DNA of 64,000 nt from Pseudomonas fluorescens (GTDB taxonomy: Bacteria > Pseudomonadota > Gammaproteobacteria > Pseudomonadales > Pseudomonadaceae): the NCBI RefSeq assembly GCF_902498195.1, contig NZ_CABVIY010000007.1:310001-374000 (forward strand), in the 5' to 3' direction. The position numbers and the translations under genes were made by a program. Of this stretch, positions 25,219 to 33,676 are shown piece by piece (the stretch's first letter is position 1; every line of letters begins with the position of its first letter). The notes beneath the pieces are model-generated. The model worked only from the letters and a program-made list of their open reading frames with translations, was not told the origin of the DNA and ran no database searches.

Positions 25219-27348
25219 TCAGCCGTTGGGCCCTACTGTCGCAACGATGGTCACTTGCTTGTTGTCAGGTATTTCCTGGTAAGCCAACACGTGCAAACCC
25301 GGTACGGCCAGTCGGCCAAACCGCGAAAGCATCGCGCGGACCGGACCGGCCACCAGCAGGATCACCGGTTGACCTTGCATTTCCTGACGCTGAGCCGCTT
25401 CGATCAACGAACGTTGCAGCTTCTCGGCCATGCTTGGCTCCAGCAGAACGCCCTCTTCCGAGCCTTGTCCTGCCTTCTGCAGACTATTGAGCAATATTTG
25501 TTCCAACCTTGGCTCCAGCGTGATAACTGGCAGCTCGGAGTCAGTGCCTACAATGCTTTGGACGATTGCGCGGGATACGCCGACGCGCACCGCGGCCACC
25601 AGCGCGGCAGTATCTTGACTCTTGGACGCATTGTTGGCGATGGCTTCGGCGATGCTGCGAATGTCGCGCACCGGCACCTGTTCGGCCAACAACGCCTGCA
25701 ACACCTTGAGCAATTGCGACAGCGACAGCACGCCCGGCACCAGCTCTTCGGCCAGTTTCGGCGAGTTTTTCGCCAGCAATTGCATGAGTTGCTGCACTTC
25801 CTCGTGGCCGATCAGCTCGCTGGAGTGCTTGTACAGAATCTGGTTCAAGTGGGTTGCCACTACTGTACTGGCATCGACCACGGTGTAACCCAGCGATTGC
25901 GCTTGGGCGCGCTGGCTGATTTCGATCCACACCGCCTCCAGGCCGAAAGCCGGATCTTTGGCGGTAATGCCGTTGAGCGTGCCGTAGACCTGACCGGGGT
26001 TGATCGCCAGCTCGCGGTCCGGGTAAATCTCCGCTTCGGCCAGGATCACGCCCATCAGGGTCAGGCGATAGGCGCTCGGCGCCAGGTCGAGGTTGTCGCG
26101 GATGTGCACGGTCGGCATCAGGAAACCCAGGTCCTGGGACAGCTTCTTGCGCACGCCCTTGATCCGCGCCAGCAATTGACCACCCTGGTTGCGGTCCACC
26201 AGCGGAATCAGGCGGTAGCCCACTTCCAGGCCGATCATGTCGATCGGCGTCACGTCATCCCAGCCCAATTCCTTGGTTTCCTGGGCGCGGGCCGGCGATG
26301 GCAGCAGCTCCTGTTGACGCTTGACCTCTTGCAGGGCCTGCACCTTGACGATGTTCTGCTTGCGCCAGAACAGGTAAGCGCCACCGGCGGCCAGGGCGGC
26401 CATGCTCAGGAAGGAGAAGTGCGGCATGCCGGGCACCAGGCCCATCACGGCCATCAGGCCAGCGGACACGGCCAGGGCCTTGGGCGAGGCGAACATCTGG
26501 CGATTGATCTGCTTGCCCATGTCTTCCGAACCGGACGCACGGGTCACCATGATCGCCGCGGCGGTGGACAACAGCAGTGATGGCAATTGCGCCACCAAAC
26601 CGTCACCGATGGTCAACAGCGCGTAGACCTTGCCGGCATCGGCGAAGGTCATGTTGTGCTGGAAGATACCGACGGCCATGCCGCCGATCAGGTTGATGAA
26701 CAGAATCAGCAAACCGGCGATGGCGTCACCGCGCACGAATTTGCTGGCACCGTCCATGGACCCGTAGAACTCGGCTTCCTGGGCCACTTCCTGGCGACGG
26801 GCCTTGGCCTGGTTCTGATCGATCAGGCCGGCGTTGAGGTCGGCGTCGATCGCCATTTGCTTGCCGGGCATCGCATCGAGGGTGAAACGCGCGCTCACCT
26901 CGGAAATCCGCCCGGCACCCTTGGTCACCACCACGAAGTTGATGATCATCAGAATCGCGAACACCACGATACCGACCACGTAGTTACCGCCGATCACCAC
27001 CTCGCCGAAGGCCTGGATCACCTTGCCGGCGGCGGCGTGACCGTCCTGGCCGTGAAGCATCACCACCCGCGTCGACGCCACGTTCAGCGCCAGCCGCAGC
27101 AGCGTCGCCACCAGCAGGATGGTCGGGAACACCGCGAAATCCAGCGGCCGCAAGGCGTACACGCAGACCAGCAATACGACAATCGACAGCGCGATGTTGA
27201 AGGTGAAAAACACGTCCAGCAGGAACGGCGGAATCGGCAACATCATCATCGCCAACATGACCAGCAGCAACAGCGGCACGCCCAGATTGCCTCGACTGAG
27301 GTCTGCCATGTTCGTGCGGGCACTGTTGATTAACTGAGAGCGATCCAC
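25219..27348 (-). CDS. flhA: Flagellar export gate protein FlhA
   Basis: A 709-residue protein. Eight membrane helices lie in the first about 330 residues, with the conserved FHIPEP-family loop (VTKGAGRISEVSARFTLDAM). The large cytoplasmic domain docks chaperone-substrate pairs such as FliS-FliC and FliT-FliD. It is the first gene of flhA-flhF-fleN-fliA and has an RpoN-type promoter about 60 bp upstream. Confidence 0.97.
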   Translation of the reverse strand: MDRSQLINSARTNMADLSRGNLGVPLLLLVMLAMMMLPIPPFLLDVFFTFNIALSIVVLLVCVYALRPLDFAVFPTILLVATLLRLALNVASTRVVMLHGQDGHAAAGKVIQAFGEVVIGGNYVVGIVVFAILMIINFVVVTKGAGRISEVSARFTLDAMPGKQMAIDADLNAGLIDQNQAKARRQEVAQEAEFYGSMDGASKFVRGDAIAGLLILFINLIGGMAVGIFQHNMTFADAGKVYALLTIGDGLVAQLPSLLLSTAAAIMVTRASGSEDMGKQINRQMFASPKALAVSAGLMAVMGLVPGMPHFSFLSMAALAAGGAYLFWRKQNIVKVQALQEVKRQQELLPSPARAQETKELGWDDVTPIDMIGLEVGYRLIPLVDRNQGGQLLARIKGVRKKLSQDLGFLMPTVHIRDNLDLAPSAYRLTLMGVILAEAEIYPDRELAINPGQVYGTLNGITAKDPAFGLEAVWIEISQRAQAQSLGYTVVDASTVVATHLNQILYKHSSELIGHEEVQQLMQLLAKNSPKLAEELVPGVLSLSQLLKVLQALLAEQVPVRDIRSIAEAIANNASKSQDTAALVAAVRVGVSRAIVQSIVGTDSELPVITLEPRLEQILLNSLQKAGQGSEEGVLLEPSMAEKLQRSLIEAAQRQEMQGQPVILLVAGPVRAMLSRFGRLAVPGLHVLAYQEIPDNKQVTIVATVGPNG

Positions 27349-27409
27349 CGGTATTCCCCGTTCCTTTGAAGCAAACTTTTGACGCCTGAAGCGGGCGCAA
27401 CGGGGCTAC

Positions 27410-27425
27410 TGCAAGAAGCTTTCCA
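27410..27425 (-). promoter_or_regulatory. RpoN (sigma-54) promoter of flhA
   Basis: Minus strand TGGAAAGCTTCTTGCA: GG and GC separated by exactly 10 bp, with TTGC at -12. The -24 box is TGGAAA rather than TGGCAC. The expected start is about 50 bp before the flhA ATG. Confidence 0.65.
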
Positions 27426-27490
27426 ACTTTTGTGGAGGGGTGAAATAGAGGGGTTTAAGAAGAGGGATTTGTATTGTTTGGACCAGCCTC

Positions 27491-27582
27491 ATCGCGGGCA
27501 AGCCCGGCCCCCACAGGTTTTGTGTCGATCACAAAACCAACAGGCAGCCTCGATCATTGTGGGAGCCGGGCTTGCCCGCGAT
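27491..27582. repeat. REPIN (GCCGGGCTTGCCCGCGAT subtype)
   Basis: Inverted arms atcgcgggcaagcccggccc (27491 on) and tgtgggagccgggcttgccc (27558 on, ending 27582). The core differs from the commoner GCGGGCTTGCTCGCGA type in this window. Confidence 0.88.
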
Positions 27583-27915
27583 GGGGCCGGTACTGCCAGC
27601 GCAAGCCTGAAGAATCGAACCGCATGTCCAGGGTTCATGCTGGGCTGAGTAGCAAACCCCAAACCCAACAGCCCGACTCGAGCAAACCTATCAGATCTGC
27701 CAGTACCCGATTCCATCCGAAACCACCAATATTGAGCGACAATGCTGGCGATTTCGCAGATCATCATGCTGGGTGAGTTGGCGGCGAATCAGGCACTGGA
27801 TAACATCGATCCGCAAGGCTAGTTAAGGATTCGAGTCAGGCACAAGCCATGTGGATGCGAGTCTGTTCACGAAGGCGGTGTGTCAGTCGACATCTCTGTT
27901 GACCGGAATGGCCTC

Positions 27916-28007
27916 ATCGCGAGCAGGCTCGCTCCTACAATGGTCGCGGTAAGCCGCAGATTCAGTGTACGACGCAGATCCTCTGTAGGAGCGAGCCTGC
28001 TCGCGAT
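27916..28007. repeat. REPIN (TGTAGGAGCGAGCCTGCTCGCGAT subtype)
   Basis: Inverted arms atcgcgagcaggctcgctcc (27916-27939) and its complement ending in tcgcgat (27983-28007), near-perfect. It ends about 25 bp from the flhB stop codon and may act as the 3' end of the fliL-flhB transcript. Confidence 0.88.
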
Positions 28008-28032
28008 GGGGCCGGAACTGCCAACTTAAAAC

Positions 28033-29172
28033 TTAAGAATCACGCCGCAAATCCGGCGGAATCGGCAAATCATCCTTCAACGGATCCGGACGCTTGCCCT
28101 TGCCTGCCTTGTACTGGCGAATCTGATAGACATACGCCAACACCTGCGCCACCGCCAGGTACAACCCACCCGGAATCTCCTGCTCCAACTCCGTGGAGTA
28201 GTAAATCGAGCGCGCCAGCGCCGGCGACTCCAGCAACAGGATCTCGTTAGCCGTCGCAATTTCACGAATTTTCAGCGCCAGGAAGTCACTGCCCTTGGCG
28301 ATCAGCATTGGCGCGCCGCCCTTGTCCGCGTCGTACTTGAGGGCCACGGCGTAGTGGGTCGGGTTGGTGATGACCACGTCGGCGTCGGGGATGGCGGCCA
28401 TCATCCGCCGCTGGGACATTTCGCGCTGTAGCTGGCGAATGCGCTGCTTGACCTCCGGCCGGCCTTCCTGGTCCTTGTGTTCGTCGCGCACTTCCTGCTT
28501 GGTCATCTTCAGTTTCTTGATGCTTTCCCAGAGCTGGATCGGCACATCGACGGCGGCGATGATGATCAGCCCGCAAGCCATCCACAGGGTGCTCCAGCCG
28601 ACCACTTGCAGGCTGTGGGTGATGGCGCGGTCCAGAGGTTCATGGGCGATGCGCAGCAGGTCGTCGATGTCCGCCGACAACACCAGCAGCGCGACGAACA
28701 GGACGATGAAGAACTTGGCCAGGGCCTTGAGCAGTTCGGCGATGGCCTTGGCCGAGAACATGCGCTTGAGGCCCGCGCCGGGGTTCATGCGGCTGAATTT
28801 TGGAGCCATGGTGCCGGCGGAGAACAGCCAGCCACCGAGGGAAATCGGGCCGATCAGCGCGGCCAGCAGCAAGGTGATCATCACCGGTTGAATCGCCAGC
28901 AAGGCAATCAGCCCGGAATGCAACAGAAAAGTCCCCATTGAGCGCTGGTCCAGCACCACGTCCCGGGACAGGGAAAAATTCAGGCGCATCAGGTCCATCA
29001 TTTCCTGGGCCAGCGCCCCACCGAAAATCAACAACGCGCTGGCGCCGGCGAGCATGATCGCCAGGGTGTTGAGTTCCTTGGAGCGCGCAATCTCGCCCTT
29101 TTCCCGGGCGTCCTTTTTCTTTTTCTCCGTGGGGTCTTCTGTTTTGTCCTGACCGCTTTCGCTCTCAGACAT
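28033..29172 (-). CDS. flhB: Flagellar export switch protein FlhB
   Basis: A 379-residue protein with four membrane helices (within residues 35-215) and a cytoplasmic domain holding the autocleavage motif NPTH at residues 270-273. Cleavage at N-P switches export from rod/hook to filament substrates with the help of FliK. It is the last gene of the fliL-flhB operon, 3 bp after fliR. Confidence 0.97.
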   Translation of the reverse strand: MSESESGQDKTEDPTEKKKKDAREKGEIARSKELNTLAIMLAGASALLIFGGALAQEMMDLMRLNFSLSRDVVLDQRSMGTFLLHSGLIALLAIQPVMITLLLAALIGPISLGGWLFSAGTMAPKFSRMNPGAGLKRMFSAKAIAELLKALAKFFIVLFVALLVLSADIDDLLRIAHEPLDRAITHSLQVVGWSTLWMACGLIIIAAVDVPIQLWESIKKLKMTKQEVRDEHKDQEGRPEVKQRIRQLQREMSQRRMMAAIPDADVVITNPTHYAVALKYDADKGGAPMLIAKGSDFLALKIREIATANEILLLESPALARSIYYSTELEQEIPGGLYLAVAQVLAYVYQIRQYKAGKGKRPDPLKDDLPIPPDLRRDS

Positions 29173-29175
29173 GAC

Positions 29176-29961
29176 TCAGCGCGCCTGTGCCAGTTCGCGT
29201 AAAAACTGCAGGGCCTCGGTGGCCAGCGGTTGATACTGGTTGATGATGTCTGCCAGCCCGACCCAGACGATGAACATGCCGAGCACCAGGGTCAGCGGGA
29301 AGCCGATGGAGAAAATGTTCAGCTGCGGCGCCGCGCGGGTCATCACGCCAAACGCGATGTTGACCACCAGCAGCGCGGTGATCGCCGGCAGCACCAGCAA
29401 CAGCGCCGCGCCCAGGACCCAGCCAAGCTTGCCGGCCAGTTCCCAGTAATGGTTGACCGTCAGGCCGCTGCCGACAGGCAGTGTGGTGAAGCTTTCGGTG
29501 AGGACTTCGAACACCACCAGATGGCCATTCATCGACAGGAAAATCAACGTCACCAACATGGTGAAGAACTGACCGATGACAGCGACCGATACGCCGTTGG
29601 TGGGGTCAACCATCGACGCGAAACCCATGCCCATTTGTATGGACACGATTTGCCCGGCGACAACAAAAGCCTGGAAAAACAATTGCAGGGAAAACCCCAG
29701 CACCGCGCCTACCAGAATCTGCTCGGCAATCAGCAGCAGCCCGCTCAGGTCCAGCGCATTGACCGGCGGCATGGGCGGCAGGCCGGGGGCGATGACCACG
29801 GTGATGGCCACGGCGAAGTACAAACGGATGCGCTTGGGCACCAGCGACGTGCCGAATACCGGCATGACCATCAGCAAGGCGCCGACGCGGAAGAGTGGCA
29901 ACATGAAGGTCGCGACCCAGGTGCTGATCTGGGCATCCGTCAGTTGCAGTAGCGAGGACAT
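29176..29961 (-). CDS. fliR: Flagellar export gate protein FliR
   Basis: A 261-residue membrane protein with about six hydrophobic segments. With FliP and FliQ it forms the helical export gate core. The N terminus (MSSLLQLTDAQISTWVATFM) and the C-terminal segment match FliR. It lies 3 bp after fliQ. Confidence 0.96.
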   Translation of the reverse strand: MSSLLQLTDAQISTWVATFMLPLFRVGALLMVMPVFGTSLVPKRIRLYFAVAITVVIAPGLPPMPPVNALDLSGLLLIAEQILVGAVLGFSLQLFFQAFVVAGQIVSIQMGMGFASMVDPTNGVSVAVIGQFFTMLVTLIFLSMNGHLVVFEVLTESFTTLPVGSGLTVNHYWELAGKLGWVLGAALLLVLPAITALLVVNIAFGVMTRAAPQLNIFSIGFPLTLVLGMFIVWVGLADIINQYQPLATEALQFLRELAQAR

Positions 29962-29964
29962 GGC

Positions 29965-30234
29965 TTAGCCGATGACCTGCGGAATACTGCCATACAGCTG
30001 CAGGATGTATTCCATGAACGTCTGCACCAGCCACGGGCCGGCGACAATCAGCGTTACCAGCATCACCAGCAGGCGCGGCAGGAAGCTCAAGGTCTGTTCG
30101 TTGATCTGGGTGGCGGCCTGGAACATCGCCACGACCAGGCCCACCAGCAGGCTCGGAATCACCAGCACCGCGACCATCAGCGTGGTCAGCCACAAGGCAT
30201 CGCGGAAGATATCGACGGCGACTTCTGGCGTCAT
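29965..30234 (-). CDS. fliQ: Flagellar export gate protein FliQ
   Basis: An 89-residue two-helix membrane protein of the exact family length (MTPEVAVDIFRDALWLTTLM). Four copies join the FliP5FliR1 core. Its ATG overlaps the fliP stop by 4 bp. Confidence 0.97.
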   Translation of the reverse strand: MTPEVAVDIFRDALWLTTLMVAVLVIPSLLVGLVVAMFQAATQINEQTLSFLPRLLVMLVTLIVAGPWLVQTFMEYILQLYGSIPQVIG

Positions 30235-30989
30235 GGTGATACACCGCCAAAGCTGCTGGCCAGGGTACCGATGATCAGCGCCCAGCCATCGACCAGCACG
30301 AACAGCATGATTTTGAACGGCAGGGAAATGATCAGCGGCGAGAGCATCATCATACCCATGGCCATCAGGATACTGGCCACGACCAGGTCGATGATCAGGA
30401 ACGGAATGAAGATCATGAAACCGATCTGGAACGCGGTTTTCAGCTCCGACGTCACGAATGCCGGCACCAGGATGGTCAGCGGCGCCTGATCCGGGGATGC
30501 AATGTCCGTGCGCTTGGACAGGCGCATGAACAGCTCCAGGTCACTGGTGCGGGTCTGGGCGAGCATGAAATCCTTGATCGGCACCTGGGCCTTGGCCACG
30601 GCGTCCTGGGCGGTCATTTTTTCCGCCAGGTACGGTTGCAGGGCGTCCTGGTTCACCCGATCGAACACGGGCGCCATGATGAACAGTGTCAGGAACAGCG
30701 CCATGCCGGTGAGGATCTGGTTCGACGGCGTCTGTTGCAGGCCCAGGGCCTGGCGCAAGATCGAGAAGACGATGATGATCCGGGTGAAGCTGGTCATCAG
30801 CATGACGAACGCCGGGATGAAACTCAGCGCGGTCATGATCAGCAGGATTTGCAGGCTGACCGAATATTCCTGGGCACCCTGTGCGTTGGTGCCCAGGGTG
30901 ATCGCCGGGATCGACAACGGATCGGCGGCGAGCGCCAGCGGCGCAGCCAGCATCAGGGCCAGCGTCAAGACGATGCGTAACGCACCCAT
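30231..30989 (-). CDS. fliP: Flagellar export gate protein FliP
   Basis: A 252-residue protein with a cleavable signal peptide (residues 1-22, ending ALAAD) and four membrane helices. The conserved block LLIMTALSFIPAFVMLMTSF is at about residues 49-68. It forms the pentameric gate. Its ATG shares one base with the fliO stop. Confidence 0.97.
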   Translation of the reverse strand: MGALRIVLTLALMLAAPLALAADPLSIPAITLGTNAQGAQEYSVSLQILLIMTALSFIPAFVMLMTSFTRIIIVFSILRQALGLQQTPSNQILTGMALFLTLFIMAPVFDRVNQDALQPYLAEKMTAQDAVAKAQVPIKDFMLAQTRTSDLELFMRLSKRTDIASPDQAPLTILVPAFVTSELKTAFQIGFMIFIPFLIIDLVVASILMAMGMMMLSPLIISLPFKIMLFVLVDGWALIIGTLASSFGGVSP

Positions 30990-31444
30990 TACTTCTTATC
31001 CTTCTGATCCTTGCCGAGTATCTTCAGCAGCTGCTGGGCAAACTCCGGGGTCGTTTTTTCAGTACCGCCCGGCACCTGCACCGGCTCCTTGAGCACATGC
31101 AACGCGGTGATCGTGCCGGGGCTGAGGCCGAGCAGAATCTGCTCGTTACCCACTTGCACCAGCATCAGACGGTCACGGGGGCCAAGGGCGCGGGAACCGA
31201 TCAGTTCAATCACCTGGCCCTTGCCCGCAGGGCCGGCCTGCTGGACCCGGCGCAACAGCCAGGCGAGGAAGAAGATCAGCCCCAGCACCAGCAGCAAACC
31301 GAACACCAGCTGCGTCAATTGCCCGGCCACCCCGCCGCCGGCCACCGGCGCAGCGGCGGTGACGGCGGTGGCGGCAGTCGCTACCGGCTCGGCCGCCAGA
31401 ATGTTGAACGGCAACGCCAGCAGGACCCAGAGCACCTTTTTCAC
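30989..31444 (-). CDS. fliO: Flagellar biosynthesis protein FliO
   Basis: A 151-residue protein. A signal-like N terminus (residues 1-17), an Ala/Val-rich periplasmic stretch, a membrane helix (LVFGLLLVLGLIFFLAWLL, about residues 47-65) and a small cytoplasmic domain fit FliO. It assists FliP assembly. It follows fliN without a gap. Confidence 0.92.
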   Translation of the reverse strand: MKKVLWVLLALPFNILAAEPVATAATAVTAAAPVAGGGVAGQLTQLVFGLLLVLGLIFFLAWLLRRVQQAGPAGKGQVIELIGSRALGPRDRLMLVQVGNEQILLGLSPGTITALHVLKEPVQVPGGTEKTTPEFAQQLLKILGKDQKDKK

Positions 31445-31900
31445 TCAGCGCAGCTTCTTGATGCGTTCGCTTGGGCTGATCACGTCGGTCAGGCGGATGC
31501 CGAACTTCTCGTTGACCACCACCACTTCGCCGTGGGCGATGAGCGTGCCGTTGACCAGCACGTCCAGCGGCTCACCGGCCAGGCGATCGAGCTCGATCAC
31601 CGAACCCTGGTTGAGTTGCAGCAGGTTGCGGATGTTGATGTCGGTGCTGCCCACTTCCATGGAGATCGACACCGGGATGTCGAGGATCACGTCCAGGTTC
31701 GGCCCTTCCAGGCTTACCGGGTCGTTATTACGCGGCACGCTGCCGAATTCTTCCATCGGCAGGCGGTTGGAACCCGAAGTATCGGCTGCCAGCAAGGCAT
31801 CGATGTCCGCCTGCCCGGCATCGCCGGTTTCTTCCAGGGCCGCAGCCCACTCGTCAGCCAGTGCCTGATCGTCCTGGGTATTCATATCGTCAGCCATCAT
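31445..31900 (-). CDS. fliN: Flagellar C-ring switch protein FliN
   Basis: A 151-residue protein. The acidic N-terminal extension (about 65 residues) precedes the SpoA domain (DVILDIPVSISMEVGSTDI to LTDVISPSERIKKL). It forms the base of the C-ring and binds FliH. I chose the ATG at 31900 because GAGGAC lies 4 nt upstream; a second ATG follows directly. Confidence 0.95.
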   Translation of the reverse strand: MMADDMNTQDDQALADEWAAALEETGDAGQADIDALLAADTSGSNRLPMEEFGSVPRNNDPVSLEGPNLDVILDIPVSISMEVGSTDINIRNLLQLNQGSVIELDRLAGEPLDVLVNGTLIAHGEVVVVNEKFGIRLTDVISPSERIKKLR

Positions 31901-31965
31901 TTGTCCTCGGCGGGCCACCTTTCAACGGGAAGCCGTCTGTTAAAAGCGAATGTGTAAAGCGCCGG

Positions 31966-32934
31966 TCAACGGCGCTCGATCGGCTCGATCACTTGCAACG
32001 CGAGATTGCCTTTGTGCGAGCCCATCTTGACCTTGAACGCGGGCACGCCATTGGCGCGCATGATCATGTCTTCCGGCATCTCCACCGGGATAATGTCGCC
32101 CGGCTGCATGTGCAGGATGTCGCGCAGCTTCAACTGGCGACGAGCAACGGTGGCGCCGATCGGCACGTCGACGTCCATCACGTCCTGGCGCAGGGCATTG
32201 ACCCAGCGCTCGTCCTGGTCGTCGAGGTCCGACTGGAAGCCGGCGTCGAGCATTTCCCGGACCGGCTCGATCATCGAGTACGGCATGGTCACGTGCAGGT
32301 CACCGCCACCGCCGTCGAGTTCGATGTGGAAGGTCGACACCACGATCGCTTCGCTCGGGCCGACGATGTTGGCCATGGCCGGGTTCACTTCCGAGTTGAT
32401 GTACTCGAAATTCACTTCCATGATCGCCTGCCAGGCTTCCTTCAAGTCGATGAAGGCCTGCTCCAGCACCATGCGCACCACACGCAGTTCGGTCGGGGTG
32501 AATTCACGCCCTTCGATCTTGGCGTGACGGCCGTCGCCGCCGAAGAAGTTGTCCACCAGCTTGAACACCAGCTTGGCGTCGAGGATGAACAGCGCGGTGC
32601 CGCGCAGCGGCTTGATCTTGACTAGGTTGAGACTGGTCGGCACGTACAGCGAGTGCACGTATTCGCCGAACTTCATCACCTGCACGCCGCCAACCGCCAC
32701 GTCTGCCGAGCGACGCAGCATGTTGAACATGCTGATGCGCGTGTAGCGGGCAAAACGTTCGTTGATCATTTCCAGGGTCGGCATGCGTCCACGGACGATG
32801 CGATCCTGGCTGGTCAGGTCGTAGCTTTTGACGGTGCCGGGTTCGGCAGCGATATCGGTCTGTACCAGACCATCGTCCACGCCATGCAACAGCGCGTCGA
32901 TCTCATCCTGGGACAGCAGGTCCTGCACGGCCAT
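31966..32934 (-). CDS. fliM: Flagellar C-ring switch protein FliM
   Basis: A 322-residue protein. The N-terminal CheY-P binding peptide is LLSQDEIDALLHGV (residues 6-19). A CheC-like middle domain follows, then a C-terminal SpoA domain. It sits between FliG and FliN in the C-ring. The gap to fliL is 9 bp. Confidence 0.97.
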   Translation of the reverse strand: MAVQDLLSQDEIDALLHGVDDGLVQTDIAAEPGTVKSYDLTSQDRIVRGRMPTLEMINERFARYTRISMFNMLRRSADVAVGGVQVMKFGEYVHSLYVPTSLNLVKIKPLRGTALFILDAKLVFKLVDNFFGGDGRHAKIEGREFTPTELRVVRMVLEQAFIDLKEAWQAIMEVNFEYINSEVNPAMANIVGPSEAIVVSTFHIELDGGGGDLHVTMPYSMIEPVREMLDAGFQSDLDDQDERWVNALRQDVMDVDVPIGATVARRQLKLRDILHMQPGDIIPVEMPEDMIMRANGVPAFKVKMGSHKGNLALQVIEPIERR

Positions 32935-32943
32935 GTCGTGTTC

Positions 32944-33444
32944 CTACTGCAGTACGAAATTAGTGAAAAGCAACTGTTCGACGACCACTTTGCCGAGTTC
33001 TTTCTGCGCGACTTCCTGGACACTGGCCGTGGCTTTCTGGCGCAGCATCTCCTGGCCGACCGGCGACGCGAGCGTCGGGAAATCCTGCCCGGAGAACAGC
33101 ATGACCAGGTTATTGCGGATCACCGGCATGTGGACCTTGAGCGCATCCAGGTCCGCCTGGTTGCGGCCCAGCATGGTGATGCTCACCTGCATGTAGCGCT
33201 GGCGGCCGTTCTGGGTGTAGTTGGCGACAAATGCTGGCGCCATCGACTCGAAAATCGCCGGCTGCTTGCCAACCGGGGCGGTTTCAGCCACGGCGGCAGG
33301 TTTGCTCTGGGTGCTGTGCATGAAGTACCAGGTCGCCCCCACGGACACGCCGATCGCCAGCAGCAGGGCCACCACGATCACGATGATCAGCTTGAGTTTG
33401 CCTTTGGTTGCGGGGTCTTTTACTGCTGCGTCGCTCTTCGCCAT
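32944..33444 (-). CDS. fliL: Flagellar basal body protein FliL
   Basis: A 166-residue protein with one N-terminal membrane helix (about residues 18-42) and a periplasmic FliL domain. It surrounds and supports stators. It is the first gene of fliLMNOPQR-flhB and is preceded by an RpoN-type promoter. Confidence 0.95.
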   Translation of the reverse strand: MAKSDAAVKDPATKGKLKLIIVIVVALLLAIGVSVGATWYFMHSTQSKPAAVAETAPVGKQPAIFESMAPAFVANYTQNGRQRYMQVSITMLGRNQADLDALKVHMPVIRNNLVMLFSGQDFPTLASPVGQEMLRQKATASVQEVAQKELGKVVVEQLLFTNFVLQ

Positions 33445-33494
33445 GCCAATAATCCGTCACTATTCGGGTTTTCACAGTCGCACGGATAGGCAAG

Positions 33495-33510
33495 AGCAAG
33501 TGTTATGCCA
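33495..33510 (-). promoter_or_regulatory. RpoN (sigma-54) promoter of the fliL operon
   Basis: Minus strand TGGCATAACACTTGCT, which matches TGGCAC-N5-TTGCT at all but one position with exact spacing. Transcription should start about 40 bp before the fliL ATG. Confidence 0.85.
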
Positions 33511-33570
33511 GAACGGTTGGGAGGGTGATGGGTGGGAGCTGCCGCGATTTTGAGAACACTGATATTCCAA

Positions 33571-33660
33571 TGTGGGAGCGGGCTTGCTCGCGAAAGGGCC
33601 GTGTCAGTCGACACAGATGCTCAATGACACAGCGCTTTCGCGAGCAAGCCCGCTCCCACA
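33571..33660. repeat. REPIN (inverted REP pair)
   Basis: Perfect inverted arms (tgtgggagcgggcttgctcg at 33571 on and its complement ending at 33660). The spacer contains gtgtcagtcgac, as in the REPIN at 2283-2372. It lies between fliK and the fliL promoter. Confidence 0.92.
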
Positions 33661-33676
33661 GGGGATTTTGGTTTGA

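Larger units (their letters stand above)
27426..28032. other. Gene-free spacer between flhA and flhB, REPIN-rich
   Basis: About 600 bp without a supported gene. It holds two intact REPINs (27491-27582 and 27916-28007) and a decayed third (about 27851-27893). Between them, 27600-27830, is non-coding sequence with only a 26-codon open frame (27742-27822) that starts right after an in-frame stop and lacks a ribosome site. In P. aeruginosa this position between flhA and flhB holds two small genes, so this could be the remains of a lost gene. Confidence 0.6.

Noticed and set aside
27379..27396. Alternative RpoN site for flhA (GGCGTCAAAAGTTTGC on the minus strand)
   Set aside because: Spacing between GG and GC is 12 bp. 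The site at 27410-27425 has exact spacing and is preferred.
27742..27822. A 26-codon open frame in the flhA-flhB gap
   Set aside because: No ribosome site, an in-frame stop just upstream, and no recognised product. Kept only as part of the spacer description.
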